DNA of 64,000 nt from Todiramphus chloris collaris (taxonomy: Eukaryota; Chordata; Aves; Coraciiformes; Alcedinidae): contig JANVCC010000018.1 in the NCBI GenBank assembly GCA_025345505.1, forward strand, positions 8,710,998-8,774,997, written 5' to 3'. The translations under genes and the position numbers were made by a program. Below the pieces are notes generated by a model. That model did not search any database. It saw nothing but the letters and a program-made list of their open reading frames with translations, and was not told the DNA's origin. Below, one piece after another: positions 49,901 through 59,300 of this stretch. The first letter of the stretch is position 1; the number at the start of each line of letters is the position of its first letter.

Positions 49901-52900
49901 CCAACTTCCCCACCATGGGCAAGGACACCTCTCAACTCGACTAGGTTGCTCAAGGCCTTGTCCAACCTGGCCTTGAACACCTCCAGGGAGGGGGCATCCA
50001 CAGCCCCTCTGGGCAATCTATTCCACAGTCTCACCGCCCTCGTACTGAAGAACTTTTTGCTAAGATCCAATCTAAACCTATTTTCCCTCAGTTTAAAACC
50101 ATTTCCCCTCGTCCTATTGCTGGACACTCTTGGGAAGAGTCCTTCTCCATCCTTCCTGTAGGTCCCCTTCAGGTATTGGAAGGCAGTTATAAGGTCCCTC
50201 CAGAGTCTTCTGTTCTCCAGGCTGAACAATCCCGGCTCCCTCAGCCTATCCTCGTAGCAGAGGTGCTCCAGCTCCTGGATCATCTTTGTGGCTCTCCTCT
50301 GGATTTATTCCAACAGATCTATGTCCCTCTTATGCTGGGGACACCAGAACTGGACACAGTATTTGAGTTGGAGTCTCACAAGAGCAGAGTAAAGGGGAAG
50401 AATCACCTCTCTTGATCTGCTGGGCTCCTGATGCATCCTGGGATGTGGTTGGCCTTCTGAGCCACGTGAGCTCACTGCTGGCTCATGTTGAGCCATTTCC
50501 TTCATGAGAATTTTTGTTCTTTGCAATCTACCCTGTAAGCCTTGTACCCTTGCCAGGCACACGAGTGCCTGTGTGCTTTATTAGTGACTTAGCTGAATAC
50601 TTTTTAGGAAGTGTTTCTGTATCACGATTACTGCTGGTGATCTGTATGCTAACCAAAAGTTGTTTGTCTGTGGTCCTGTTGTCTGGTTTCAAAGTATATT
50701 GAAAAAGGATGTAATCAGAAAGCTTACGGGCAGATTATAAGAACAGCTTGGCTTCTTTAGGGAAGAACAGGTACTTCTGAGTGCTGAGCCCTTCAGGAAA
50801 ATCTCTCCACAAAAGCAGGTCTGTAGATGGGAGCTGAACTCATGAAAATCTATTCCTTCAGGCTTTCTTTCCATCTGTTGCTCTGCTGGAACAATAGTCC
50901 AGTACTGGCCTAATATGTGAGCTGCAGCAAGAGAAACTTCACCTACAATTGAATGTTCTTCCTCCAAATGATTTCCAGTAGGAGACTGATTCCATCTATT
51001 ATGCATGATCTTATTTTGGGATGTGCCGGGGCCATTTAAAACACTGTAAGTTACTGCGATGTCCACAAGAAAAAGATGACTTGTGTGAGGTAAAACATCC
51101 CCGAGGCCAACACTTGTCGTAGTTGCTTAATACTCAGCAGTCAGGCTGTGCTGAGCTGAGGGGCTTAACATTTCTGTTGGGCATCCCTTGCCCAGAGCAA
51201 AGGAGAATGGCCCCTTTTGTGCTGTCTGTTGTCATCAGGCAGCTTTGGCAAAGGAGCGCTCTTGAAGGGAAAGGAAGCAGCAGATGACATTTTGTTTTCT
51301 GCATGAACTGGTGTATAGGTTCTTTGTTTTTCAGAAAAGGCTTTTCCAGAAGATGTGCTAATATTGCTGCCATTTTAGCAGTAGTTCTTTTGTGCAAGCC
51401 TGAAGGTAGGTTTGTGGGAGCTGGGGTGTCCAGTTATATTAGTGAGCTCCTTCCTTGCAAAATCCCATGGATACCTAAAATACGAATATCTATAGTCTGT
51501 ATAAGTATTTTTTTAATATTACTGTAACATTGCTTTCCTGGAGCATCATCTTTATTTCTATAAAAAGACATGGTCATATTTTCAGAATAGTAAGTTTTGC
51601 AAAAAATTTGCTTGTGTGCTGAGGTTCACACTTAACTCTGAATAATTAACCCAGCAGCGAACGTGGGTTTGGGACTCCTGTCTGTATTGAGCACGACAGA
51701 TGTGCCCTTTGGTTTGAGCTGTGTGTCAGTGAGCATTAGATCTGGAGATCCAAGATTTCAAACTACAACCACTGCACATACAGATCTGCAAATCTTCTGA
51801 CTCTGGGGTGTCGTAGTCATCCTAGTGGCTGTTTCCTGCAGCTGACCAGGAAGCTTTCCTGTGTTACTGATGTGCCAGTGAGACAGGGAGGCTGCCAAAC
51901 AAGTGACCTACATTATGTTGGTAAAAAATAACAGGAGAATTGTGCTTGCAGAATGGGTTAGGTTTGAAATTAGTGTCTTCTGCAATACAGGGGTTTGTTG
52001 ACATTTTCATGGGTGACTTGAGAATCATTTGGGAGCTCAGACGGATTTTCAAGTGTGCCAGCAGCCTGACTAGGCAGGTTGGTATACCCCAATTTTTGAT
52101 CATCTGGTTTTGGTCCGTGTCTGTTAGGAGTCTAGACTTTACCTACAGTCACTTCCGAGGCAGTTTGGCTCCTTTCAGACTCTGAGCAGAAGACAATAGA
52201 AGTCAGGAAACTCAACTGGGTAAATAAGCTGAGCTGAACAAAGGATACATCATCTTTGGGATGGGTTTGGTTTTGTTTAAGATTTTTAAAATTCACTAGG
52301 GTGATGTTCCAAGGTTCATTTGTTTCAGGAACAAAGGAATAGCAGTGACCCAGGTCATCTTCTGCCAGCTGGATGCAGGTAGTCTCAAAATGTCAGAGCC
52401 ATTTGTGTGTGTCACACATGTCAGAGCCATGGGAGTGTGATGTACGAAGAAAGTGCTGTTGAAATTCAGGGCTTGAGTACAGTAATACTCTGGGAGACTG
52501 AAGAATCTTTCATTTCTGTCTTCCCAAAGGCCTCTGCATCCCTCCACCAGTTTACTGCACCCTGTCACATCACAGTCATCAAATTAACTATCCTTGCAGC
52601 TTCTCCTCTGCACGTCTACCAGCAAGTGGCTTCACAATCCTCAGGTCCAGCTAAGTCGCTGGTCCCCCACTTATGGGAAAGTAGCAGGAATACATAGAGA
52701 AGGGGTGAGTGGGCAAGCAGACACACACTCAGGCCAGCTGAACCTGGTTGTGAAACCAGAACCTCAGACAGGCTCCACAATTTATTACATACTCTTTCTC
52801 ATCCATTAACCTCTTCTCAGGAGTGCACAGACTGGACTGGCACAGCTAAATACAGAACCGTGGGAATCCTGTTTTCCCAGTTAGAGACTGACCTCAACAA

Positions 52901-55900
52901 AGTCCCTCTATGGATATGCTGGAATTAGTTGGCAGTCCAACTGTGGCTTCCTTAGAAGAGTAATGAAGGAAAACAACTTGAAGGCAGAAAAACAACTTCC
53001 TCGTGTTCCTGCTGGTAGCAGTCAAGCCCTGTGGGTTTGGCCCCATGCCCTGTGACTGCCAGTGGAGTCCCCTGGCAAAACAGAAAGCAAGCCAGTGTCA
53101 GTGGGCTGGTTTGATGATAGACTGAACAGAGGGTTGTTACCAGGTTCTTTCAGTTCAATTAATTTTTTTGTTACGTGCTGTTCTTTATGGCACGCTTTAC
53201 AGTTCCCTTTCTTTGGTATTTCCCACCATCCTGGTACTCTTTGATGCAAATGTTCTAGCTAATAGTAAACTGCTTGTTAACTTCACTGGCGTGGAGACCT
53301 GTTGCTTGAAAACGTATTGGCTCGTGTATGTAGGCACCTGTGGGTAACAGGCTCTTGCACATCATGAGAGCTGGTGTAACTCTCTGAATGGACAAGGGAT
53401 CTTGTCAAAGACTTTTTGGCATTCTGTAGGTTGGCAAATCCTCATCTATATCGTCATTCACTTCTCAGAGAATACTTTGCAAGGCATGAATGATGCAAAT
53501 AAAGGTTGCTTCTTCGCCGGTAGATTGGATTTATTTGTGTCTGCTAATTCTGCTTTTAATCAGTTTGTCACCTCTTAAAGACTCGGTCTTGCTGTTCTTC
53601 TGGTTGTGTTGTTAAATATAATGGCTCTCATTTTTCCACCTTTAATACTTATGTTCATTCGAGTGATAGATTTCTTACCAGAGTTAATAAATCAACACAT
53701 TTGAGTTTCTGTAGAGATCGTGGGTGAAAGCTGTCTGGCTTTGTGCATTTCATAACCTTAGGTTTTGTCAGGTTTTGGAAGAAGGTTTCTTTACAAATGC
53801 TTCAGTTTGAGGTAGTTTCTTGGAGCTGATCTTTCAAAAGTAGCTCGAATTCAGAAGTCACTTGAGGCATATCCATAATGAATATAAATATGGGAAAAAA
53901 AGTTATGGAAGTTTCTGCTGCTTTAAAAAGAAGAGTTTTATCATAATTAGTTCAGCGAATTCATCGCTGACAAGTGCAGATGCCTTTAGTGTATCGGATA
54001 GGGTATATTTCCAAATAAGACTGCATTTAAGTTCTGCATGGGGCTTGCCCTTAGGCCTCTAAAGTGCAGCAGTTCCCACTGCCGAGAGACAGAGTGGTGG
54101 TAGCAAATTAGTATCATCCATGAGTTCTATTTTGGTAATAGCAAACTTGTGAAAATAACTGGAAATAACCAGATTCCACTCTTTGTGTGCAGCTGCAATC
54201 GGAAGAGGATTTTACAAGATCCTTTACTGTAGCTGGAATGTACGTGTAATCTTTTGACCTTCTTCTTAGGTTTTGATGACTATGGCATGTTAAGTGCTGA
54301 TAATTGGGTTTGCTCTGGGCTGAAACCTGATCTGCTCTTCGCAAAGGAGATCAGATCTTCTGTTGCAAGAGGCACTCAAAGGGGCTACCTTAGAAATTGC
54401 AAGACCTTGACTGCTGAGATCTCTAAATCGTGGCAATTTCTTGGGAAGGACGTGCTGTTCTATGCTTCTCTTTCAGCTTAGTTTGAATTGGACTCTTCAC
54501 CCAAAGGTTTTTGTCCTGTTCTCTACATCTGCTTGTTTATGCCATCTGGTTTGCCTCATAGCTCAAGCTGCCCTACTGTGAAAGCTGCCTTGTAGCTTCA
54601 GCTAGTGGAGCGTGACTCCAAGGTGTGAGAGCAACGTGCTTTTCACTCTGTTCTTGGAATTGTCTCTCCTTGTTTAAGCCACGTGCGAATGAGGCCTCTA
54701 ATCCAAACTAGCTTTCAGCTTCCTTCTGCAGCCAGGGAGAGGAGGAAATCTTCAGAGAGTTACTGCATCTAAGCATCAGTGTTCGATAGATGGGATTAAT
54801 TACCCTATGGAGATACGTCTCTTCCTGCTGAGTAGAGAAGCCTAAAAATTAACTTTGTCTTTGTTTAGAAAACTACATTTAGAGGAAATTAATCTTGTCC
54901 TTGGATGGAGAAAGTGCTGTCATTTGTATTTGTGAATTTGGCAAATAGCAATCTGTTTGGCCAAGCGTCTTCCAGTTCCTGCTTGCTTCAGCTTAAAGGT
55001 GATGTAGTCTTCATATCATGTCTCCTCTGGGGAGGATCAGAGGAGTGTCTAACGACTGTTTGAAAGGTGTATGCAGCAGTCAAAACCAGCAGCAGGCACT
55101 GGGCAGGAAATGGAGCCAAAGTGATTTTTAAAAAACTACCCACAGGGATCAGTGGAATGATCCAACCTGGACTTTGTTTTTCAAGCCATCCCATTTCTGT
55201 CTGTCTATGACGGTGTTGCTGAACTGATCTTCTTTCTTATTTTAAGCTTTCTGTGTGGGAGGAGTAAAACAAATGTGATTGAGTGGTAGTTTGCACAGTA
55301 CTGCTCTTCAAGTTCCCATGGGGTTACTTGATAGGTCTTAAGAATATAAAATATGAGTACAAGTAGAGTATGTCAGCCCAACAGTCCCTCCAGTTCAATG
55401 TCCCTGTTCCTGCCAGCAGCTAGCAGATGCCTATGTACCCTTCTCCAGTCCTTTCCCAGCCTCCATCTATTTTCAGTTTACGAGGCTTTGTAGCCATAAA
55501 TCTTCATCGTTAAATGAAGAATTGCAGCTGACTTTCTTGTCTTTCATGTTTTAGAACTAAAAAAACAAAGAAGTCATCTACTCCTCCAGCCAAGGAAGAG
55601 AAGCCCAAATTAACCATTTTTGAAGAGGAAGTAGATCCAGATGAAGGACTGTTTGGACCAGAAAAAGATTTCTCATCCATTGGTTCTAGGAAGAAGATGA
55701 AAGAGAGTAAATCTCTTCTCTATTTGTATATACACAGACAGTTATATCTGAAGCATGTATATAACTGAGATTTGAAAATGTAGTGATACAGAGTATACAG
55801 GCTAAACAGTGACTTGGGAATGTTAAGGCAAATCTTCATGTGGGGCAGAACCATCTAGAATCATTCAGAAAGAATAAATCAGACCTGTAGTTCACATAGC

Positions 55901-56321
55901 TGTTCACAGTTGACATTTTGGGCTGGGATATTGTAGGTCTGTGGAAGCAGATTGTCCCACAGTCACTCATGCCACACTAGCAAGAGTAATGTGACCTACT
56001 TCTGAGTGCGAGAAGAAAGGAGATTTACCAAGTCCTGAGAGTGCAGAGTATCATTGCATTTTGTGGGCTGGAAGTCCTTGTAAAACAACACTTGCCTACA
56101 TGGTTTATTTTCAGCCCAGTAACCGGATTTATATTGTCTTATGTAGTATGATTTAACTACAGCATTTTCTGTTTCCCTTTTCTAGATCTGAAATTATTTG
56201 AAGATCCAGACCTTGGTGGGGTGGTAAGACTGGGCGACTCACTTCTGCTGCCAGCAGCCTGTAAGAACAGGGAGTATGTGCTGAACACAGGTCCTGAGGA
56301 GGACACTGAGGAACTGCTGAG
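13947..56321 (+). CDS. HS1BP3: HS1BP3 gene span, HCLS1-binding protein 3 (six of probably seven coding exons)
   Basis: Six exons join in frame into 926 coding bases (308 residues plus two bases). The order is N-terminus, PX domain (about residues 18-135), Lys/Glu-rich acidic linker (about 140-212) and conserved C-terminal segments ([31 protein letters not shown]). The arrangement and many short blocks match human HS1BP3, which is about 390 residues, so about 80 C-terminal residues (the proline-rich tail) lie beyond the window. From the literature on the family, HS1BP3 binds HCLS1/HS1, binds phosphoinositides and phosphatidic acid through PX, and restrains autophagosome formation. It is a cytosolic protein that associates with membranes. 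Introns are 5.1, 9.9, 2.3, 23.7 and 0.48 kb. All five complete introns are GT-AG. Confidence 0.95.
14229..14288. repeat. GC-rich 11-bp tandem repeat
   Basis: GAGGGCAGGCG and GAGGGCAGGCC alternate for about five and a half copies at the start of intron 1. The pattern can also be seen as a 22-bp unit. It has a strong G bias on the + strand. Confidence 0.85.
15546..15704 (+). mobile_element. CR1 LINE 3' fragment
   Basis: The text runs from cctgaatgtgttcaaggcca through tggtctagtggaaggtgtcc and ctagatgatttttaactccc to the tail tctgtgatatgattctatga. This is the last about 150 bp of a CR1 in plus orientation, with small internal changes. Confidence 0.85.
19123..19288 (+). CDS. HS1BP3: HS1BP3 coding exon 2 (PX domain, first half)
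   Basis: 166 bases; completes Arg-14 and encodes residues 15-69. The translation includes [20 protein letters not shown], then [16 protein letters not shown] and [11 protein letters not shown]. These are the beta strands that open the PX fold. The acceptor is a good pyrimidine tract ending in ctag. The donor is ATG|gtaaat, leaving phase 0. Confidence 0.96.
21356..21895 (-). mobile_element. CR1 LINE, 5'-truncated
   Basis: It starts with the CR1 tail in reverse (catagaatcatggaatggtt), then tggaagggaccttaaagatc and accatgggcagggatacttc. It continues into the end of ORF2 in reverse and stops at about 21895, after cacaagagcagaggtcctg. No intact frame is present. Confidence 0.92.
25575..25993 (+). 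mobile_element. CR1 LINE fragment, left part (host of a nested CR1)
   Basis: The end of CR1 ORF2 is readable in the + frames ([31 protein letters not shown]), followed by 3' UTR text ending ctttgagcaacctgctctat tgaa. The element is then interrupted at 25994-26000. Its 3' UTR resumes at 26282 with ccccgtccatggcagg and cccttccaacccaaaccatt. Confidence 0.9.
25994..26281 (+). mobile_element. CR1 LINE inserted in another CR1, with 7-bp duplication
   Basis: A 274-bp 5'-truncated CR1 (26001-26274) runs from gttctccctggtaacgagcg to ccaaaactattctatgatcc. It is flanked by AAGATCT at 25994-26000 and at 26275-26281. With the insert and one duplicate removed, the flanks join as gaaagatct-ccccgtccatggcag. 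This is the normal continuous CR1 3' UTR text, as in the copy near 47010. Confidence 0.82.
26282..26330 (+). mobile_element. CR1 LINE fragment, right part of the interrupted copy
   Basis: This is the resumed 3' UTR and degenerate tail (ccaacccaaaccattccgtg) of the CR1 whose left part ends at 25993. The middle of the UTR (about 30 bp) is deleted. Confidence 0.8.
29154..29361 (+). CDS. HS1BP3: HS1BP3 coding exon 3 (PX domain, second half)
   Basis: 208 bases; encodes residues 70-138 plus one base of Gly-139. The translation has [20 protein letters not shown], corresponding to the R-R/K-Y-S/T-D/E-F motif of PX domains, here KKYSEI. It continues with the proline loop [11 protein letters not shown], then [16 protein letters not shown] with the conserved basic pair, and ends SPELLEFLG. 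The Lys/Arg positions and Pro loop line the lipid pocket in known PX structures. The acceptor catttcattgcag has a modest pyrimidine tract. The donor is TAG|gtaact. Confidence 0.97.
29362..31641 (+). other. HS1BP3: HS1BP3 intron 3
   Basis: This 2280-bp intron has donor gtaact and acceptor gttattgtattttgcag. I see no CR1, no other known repeat and no gene in it. Confidence 0.85.
31642..31864 (+). CDS. HS1BP3: HS1BP3 coding exon 4 (acidic linker)
   Basis: 223 bases; encodes residues 139-212 plus two bases of Arg-213. After [17 protein letters not shown] comes [20 protein letters not shown], and then a Lys/Glu tract encoded by an almost pure A/G run at about 31788-31843. The exon closes with DLDPLGIIR, a block kept in mammals (LDPLGIMR). 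The mammalian linker also has EAFDFFEEQ-like sequence, supporting orthology. The donor is CAG|gtatgg. Confidence 0.95.
31788..31843 (+). repeat. HS1BP3: Purine-only coding tract (A/G) in exon 4
   Basis: The stretch is almost entirely A and G, made of aag/gag/gaa codons, encoding alternating Lys and Glu runs. This low-complexity sequence is prone to slippage. In the protein it is a disordered or highly charged helical linker after the PX domain. Confidence 0.8.
31992..32090 (-). mobile_element. CR1 LINE 3'-end fragment
   Basis: Reverse-oriented CR1 terminus: agaatcatagaatgccttgg, gttggaagggacctctaaag, aagcaggggacatcctcaac. It ends near 32090. It lies only 130 bp after exon 4. Confidence 0.88.
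34877..34904. repeat. 14-bp direct duplication
   Basis: The word ttcttaaaattagg occurs twice in tandem with no mismatch. Confidence 0.8.
35740..36560 (+). mobile_element. CR1 LINE, 5'-truncated (820 bp)
   Basis: Plus-strand CR1 from late ORF2 (gccgagacaagctggagagt, catctgggaaagaacaaccc) to the tail attctgtgattctgtga at 36543-36560. Frame fragments read [20 protein letters not shown] and [20 protein letters not shown], the CR1 ORF2 C-terminus. Stops occur between pieces. The tail uses the TCTGTGA variant, unlike the TCTATGA tail of the copies at 7361 and 49855, so it belongs to a different subfamily. Confidence 0.93.
38430..38613. repeat. (CCCTTT)n / (CCCTT)n tract with assembly gap
   Basis: Perfect CCCTTT hexamers run from 38430 to the 10-N gap at 38476-38485 and on to about 38530. 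They then grade into CCCTT pentamers until 38613. The + strand is pure pyrimidine and the minus strand pure purine with GGG runs every five or six bases. The true length is unknown because of the gap. Confidence 0.96.
46850..47105 (+). mobile_element. CR1 LINE 3' fragment
   Basis: The text taggtttagattggatataa, caggttggatggggctctga, gtgaaagatgtccctgttca and the degenerate tail ctgtggttctacgattt identify a 5'-truncated plus-strand CR1. Confidence 0.9.
49328..49679 (+). mobile_element. CR1 LINE 3' fragment
   Basis: From aatgtttataaatatctaaa through gacaggctgcccagagaggc and acctgctctaggtaaacctg to the tail attctgtgattctgtgaa. The final 60 bp contain a local duplication of cctttctaacctctaacct-like text. 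Confidence 0.9.
49855..50510 (-). mobile_element. CR1 LINE, 5'-truncated, same subfamily as the 7361 copy
   Basis: The reverse tail atcatagaatggcttaggct is followed by ggaagggaccttagagatca, and later by the end of ORF2. Minus-strand frames read [40 protein letters not shown] and [20 protein letters not shown]. By eye it matches 7361-8010 with few differences over about 600 bp. The sequence diverges near 50510. Confidence 0.93.
55330..55480. repeat. Possible ancient interspersed repeat
   Basis: The phrases cagtccctccagttcaatgt and cagcagctagcagatgccta recall an old amniote repeat in which a 'tccagtccaatatcctg ... cagtggccagcaccagatgc' pattern recurs. The match is weak and from memory only. 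Confidence 0.2.
55555..55706 (+). CDS. HS1BP3: HS1BP3 coding exon 5
   Basis: 152 bases; completes Arg-213 and encodes residues 214-263 plus one base. The translation begins [18 protein letters not shown], then [20 protein letters not shown], and ends [11 protein letters not shown]. The [12 protein letters not shown] block is the most strongly kept C-terminal motif of HS1BP3. The acceptor has a long pyrimidine tract (ctttcttgtctttcatgttttag). The donor is AGA|gtaaat. Confidence 0.96.
55707..56185 (+). other. HS1BP3: HS1BP3 intron 5
   Basis: This 479-bp intron, the shortest of the gene here, has donor gtaaat and acceptor tctgtttcccttttctag. No repeats or genes were seen. Confidence 0.9.
56186..56321 (+). 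CDS. HS1BP3: HS1BP3 coding exon 6
   Basis: 136 bases; encodes residues 264-308 and two bases of a split Arg codon. The translation gives [20 protein letters not shown], then [20 protein letters not shown] and TEELL. Mammalian HS1BP3 has the same LKLF-DPDLGG and [11 protein letters not shown] blocks, and its next residues after E-L-F-R are VEEDLDQ, so the Arg split here fits the junction to the last exon. The donor is GAG|gtacac. Confidence 0.95.
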
Positions 56322-59300
56322 GTACACATCTCACATCTGTTGTGTAGGGTATAGGTGATGAAGAGGTATTTAGATGTCAAAAGAGATGAATTTGAGGGCA
56401 GAGCTTAAATACTTTGAATTCTAACTGTGAATCAGTAATTGTACTTACAAGTAAAAGGTAAGATATGTGTCACGAAGTTTGGAAATCAAACACATGAAAA
56501 ATGAAATGAGGAGGACCCTTTGAGAAAGGCAGGGTGCAAAGTATTATTCTGTGACTCTAAAGAGGAGTCTTTAAGACCCAAGACATGCCATCTAGTCCTT
56601 GTTTTCTAAAATGACACTTCTGCTTTCTGCAAGCCATCCACAGGGCGTGAAAACTAACGACTATGAAAAGTGACAAACAAAGCCCAGAAACAAAGCGGAA
56701 TTCAGCTTCAGTGAGGTGAAATCAGGGGCTCTTGCCAGAAAAGAAGTGATTTTCTTCTGGTGGCTCACACATCTTCATGTGCACACCTCCACAGCTGTAA
56801 AGGACTCTCATTAAAATCTCTTCTCACCATGCACTTAATTTTTAATCTAGTGGAAAGGAAGGCCAGGCCTCAGTGTTACAAAAGGGCATAATGTACTTGC
56901 TCTTACACTTACCTGCCTTCTTGATAGTGTAGCACCAGAACATGTCATCACATAATGTGTTTTATTCCTGCCATGCCTCTCACAAGGCTTGTTTGCTTGC
57001 TCTGATAATCCTCATGAGCTAAGCAGGAAGCCAGCGCTCAGAGAGACCAGCATCACCAGGGAATCTGTGCTGCAGTTAGGAGTCAAATCCGTGCCTTCTG
57101 GGTCTCAGGCTGGCATCTGAATGAGGCCAACCTGCTTCCAGTGCTAATTCCCACCAGCCAGCTCCTGTTCGGATGTATGATCTCCACAGTAGTTACTAAA
57201 CCCAAGAGGAAGAATCTGTGTGTGGTTTCAGACCTCTCCAGAAGCAGATAGTTTTGCAGCTATGGCATTCTGCACCTGCAGAAGTGCTCGCTATCTTCAT
57301 TTAAGCAAAGGTTAACTTGGGTCGGGTGCCATCTTGCATTACATCCTGACAGCCCACCTGATGTTTATAGAAGCTGATGGGGCAGGACATGACCTGATTT
57401 AGTGCTGTGGTATATGGGGAGCAAACACGTATGTGCTTGCAATATTTTTGTGTTTGCTTTCTCCTCTGCTTGCAGCCTCAGCACACAGAGTATTTGTACG
57501 GCTAGAGGAGAAATGCCTGTTTCAAGGCAGTCCTTGCATTATTTTCCACTAGCAGAGAGAGCTTTTCCCTCTGTCATTTTAATGTCCTTTGGATGATATG
57601 TTTTCTCTTCCTCTGTGACAGAGAAAGGTCTCTGAAGTCTGCTCTGAGACCAATAGACCATGCTTTTAGATCAGTTTTGGGCTCATTAATCACAGAATCA
57701 CAGAAACGTAGGGTTCAGAAGGGACCTCTGGAGATCATCTAGTCCATCAGTGTTAGCAGCACACCCAGTTGGTTATGGAAACCCATGGGAAAAGATCCCT
57801 GTTCTTTTAAATTCCAGTAGTTTTCATTTATTCTTGAATTGTCCCAGCACTTTGAGTAGTTGACAAATCATCAAGATCCAAGATTCAGAAATGAATACAC
57901 GTAATGAAGCAGAAAATCACACCAGTGGTCCAATGGGAAAGTTACTACGGGAATCCAGAGGCAACTCTTGTCTGTGCAGGAGGTATAGGCAGATAGGTCA
58001 GGATGTCACAACCTGTTCAGGTGCCGAGCACCCTCTGAAATCCCAAAATCACCTGATAAGACTAGTTCACAGTGTTACCTGTGCATCATAGAGAGCTGGT
58101 GGACTGAATGCAAGGCAACTGGGGGTAAAGGAGAAGCTGTTAAAGGAGGTAAGAGGAGTGGCAGTGCTGTTTTAAACTAGTGGAATACTCCCCCTCGCCT
58201 CTATGTACGTTCGTTGCAGTCACCTGTAAAGCTGTAGCTGAACTTGCTCCAGTGGTTATGTACAACACACTTTATTTTCCATTCATTTGGAAGCCTTAGC
58301 AGAACTCTTAGGTCTCATAAATATAGAGACAGCATTTGAATCATCTCCCGCCTTCCCTTACCACCAGACTGATGTTACATGTTCTTGCAGGGCAGTACCA
58401 CAGTTTCTTTTCCAGGAAGTGACCCTTTGTGGTGAGAGGAACTGTTCAGCATGAGCTGAACCCAGCAATCTCTCTAGCATGGGCACTTGAACACGTTTTG
58501 AGGCCTAAGAATAAATTTTGCTTTTGTTCTGTAGATGCTGACAATCCCTCTCCTTTCCCAAAGGGGACTGGAGAAATCTCTCCCCAGCCCTCAGATCAAA
58601 ACAGGAGCTGTGACAATCCATCCCTTTACTGGGCTAGAGCTGGCTAAGCTACTAGAGGAAAACTGCCAAAACATCGTGGTCTGTTGGACATACTCTATTG
58701 TGCCACACAGAGAATTTGCCTGGCCACATTTTGTCAAGACCTAAGCCCGGCCTGACCTATGATGCAGCACCAGGTCTGTCGTAGGCTCAGAGACCTGGAC
58801 ATGTTCACTGTACACAGGTGGATTAGCTGAATAATGCAGATGATGTTCAGAGCAGAACACAGAAGCAACCACATCCTTCGTGATCTTTATGGTACCTGAG
58901 TGGTTGTAGCAGAAGTAGCACCACGTCACTGTCAGCACAGCAGTGAATCCTCAGCAGTTACTTGGAACTCCTGAGGAAGAGACTGTTACAGAGACAAATG
59001 AGTCTGCACAACGTGCGTGGGCTGTGCTTGTCACAACAGGAGGGAGAAGAGAATATGATAAACGTTCTCATTGCAAACTGAAGACTCTGCTCTCTGTGGA
59101 TACCTGCTCAAGTGAAATGAGAGTTACTATTTTAAACAGAATCACCTACTTTACATTAACAAGTGTTGAGCTTTGAGAGGAACCAGTTGCTTTGTAAGTG
59201 CAATGAAAGATTTCTTTTTATGGTAAAATATCCACATCCAGTCAAACAAGTGCCTTCCCTCTTCCTATCCATTGACCAGCCTTTTACTGGTTACTAATTT

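Larger units (their letters stand above)
31865..55554 (+). other. HS1BP3: HS1BP3 intron 4
   Basis: This 23,690-bp intron is the largest here. Donor gtatgg; acceptor tcttgtctttcatgttttag. It holds five or six CR1 pieces (31992-32090, 35740-36560, 46850-47105, 49328-49679, 49855-50510), the (CCCTTT)n tract at 38430-38613 and poly-T runs near 35305-35355 and 49838. A 14-bp duplication (ttcttaaaattagg twice) lies at 34877-34904. The stretches 32091-35739, 36561-38429, 38614-46849, 47106-49327 and 50511-55554 contain no gene I can recognise. Frames of up to 160 codons in them are composition artefacts. Confidence 0.85.

Noticed and set aside
58943..59176. Candidate HS1BP3 last exon (PEEETVTETNES-like frame)
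   Set aside because: There is no suitable AG acceptor in the needed phase and no similarity to the expected VEEDLDQ or proline-rich tail.
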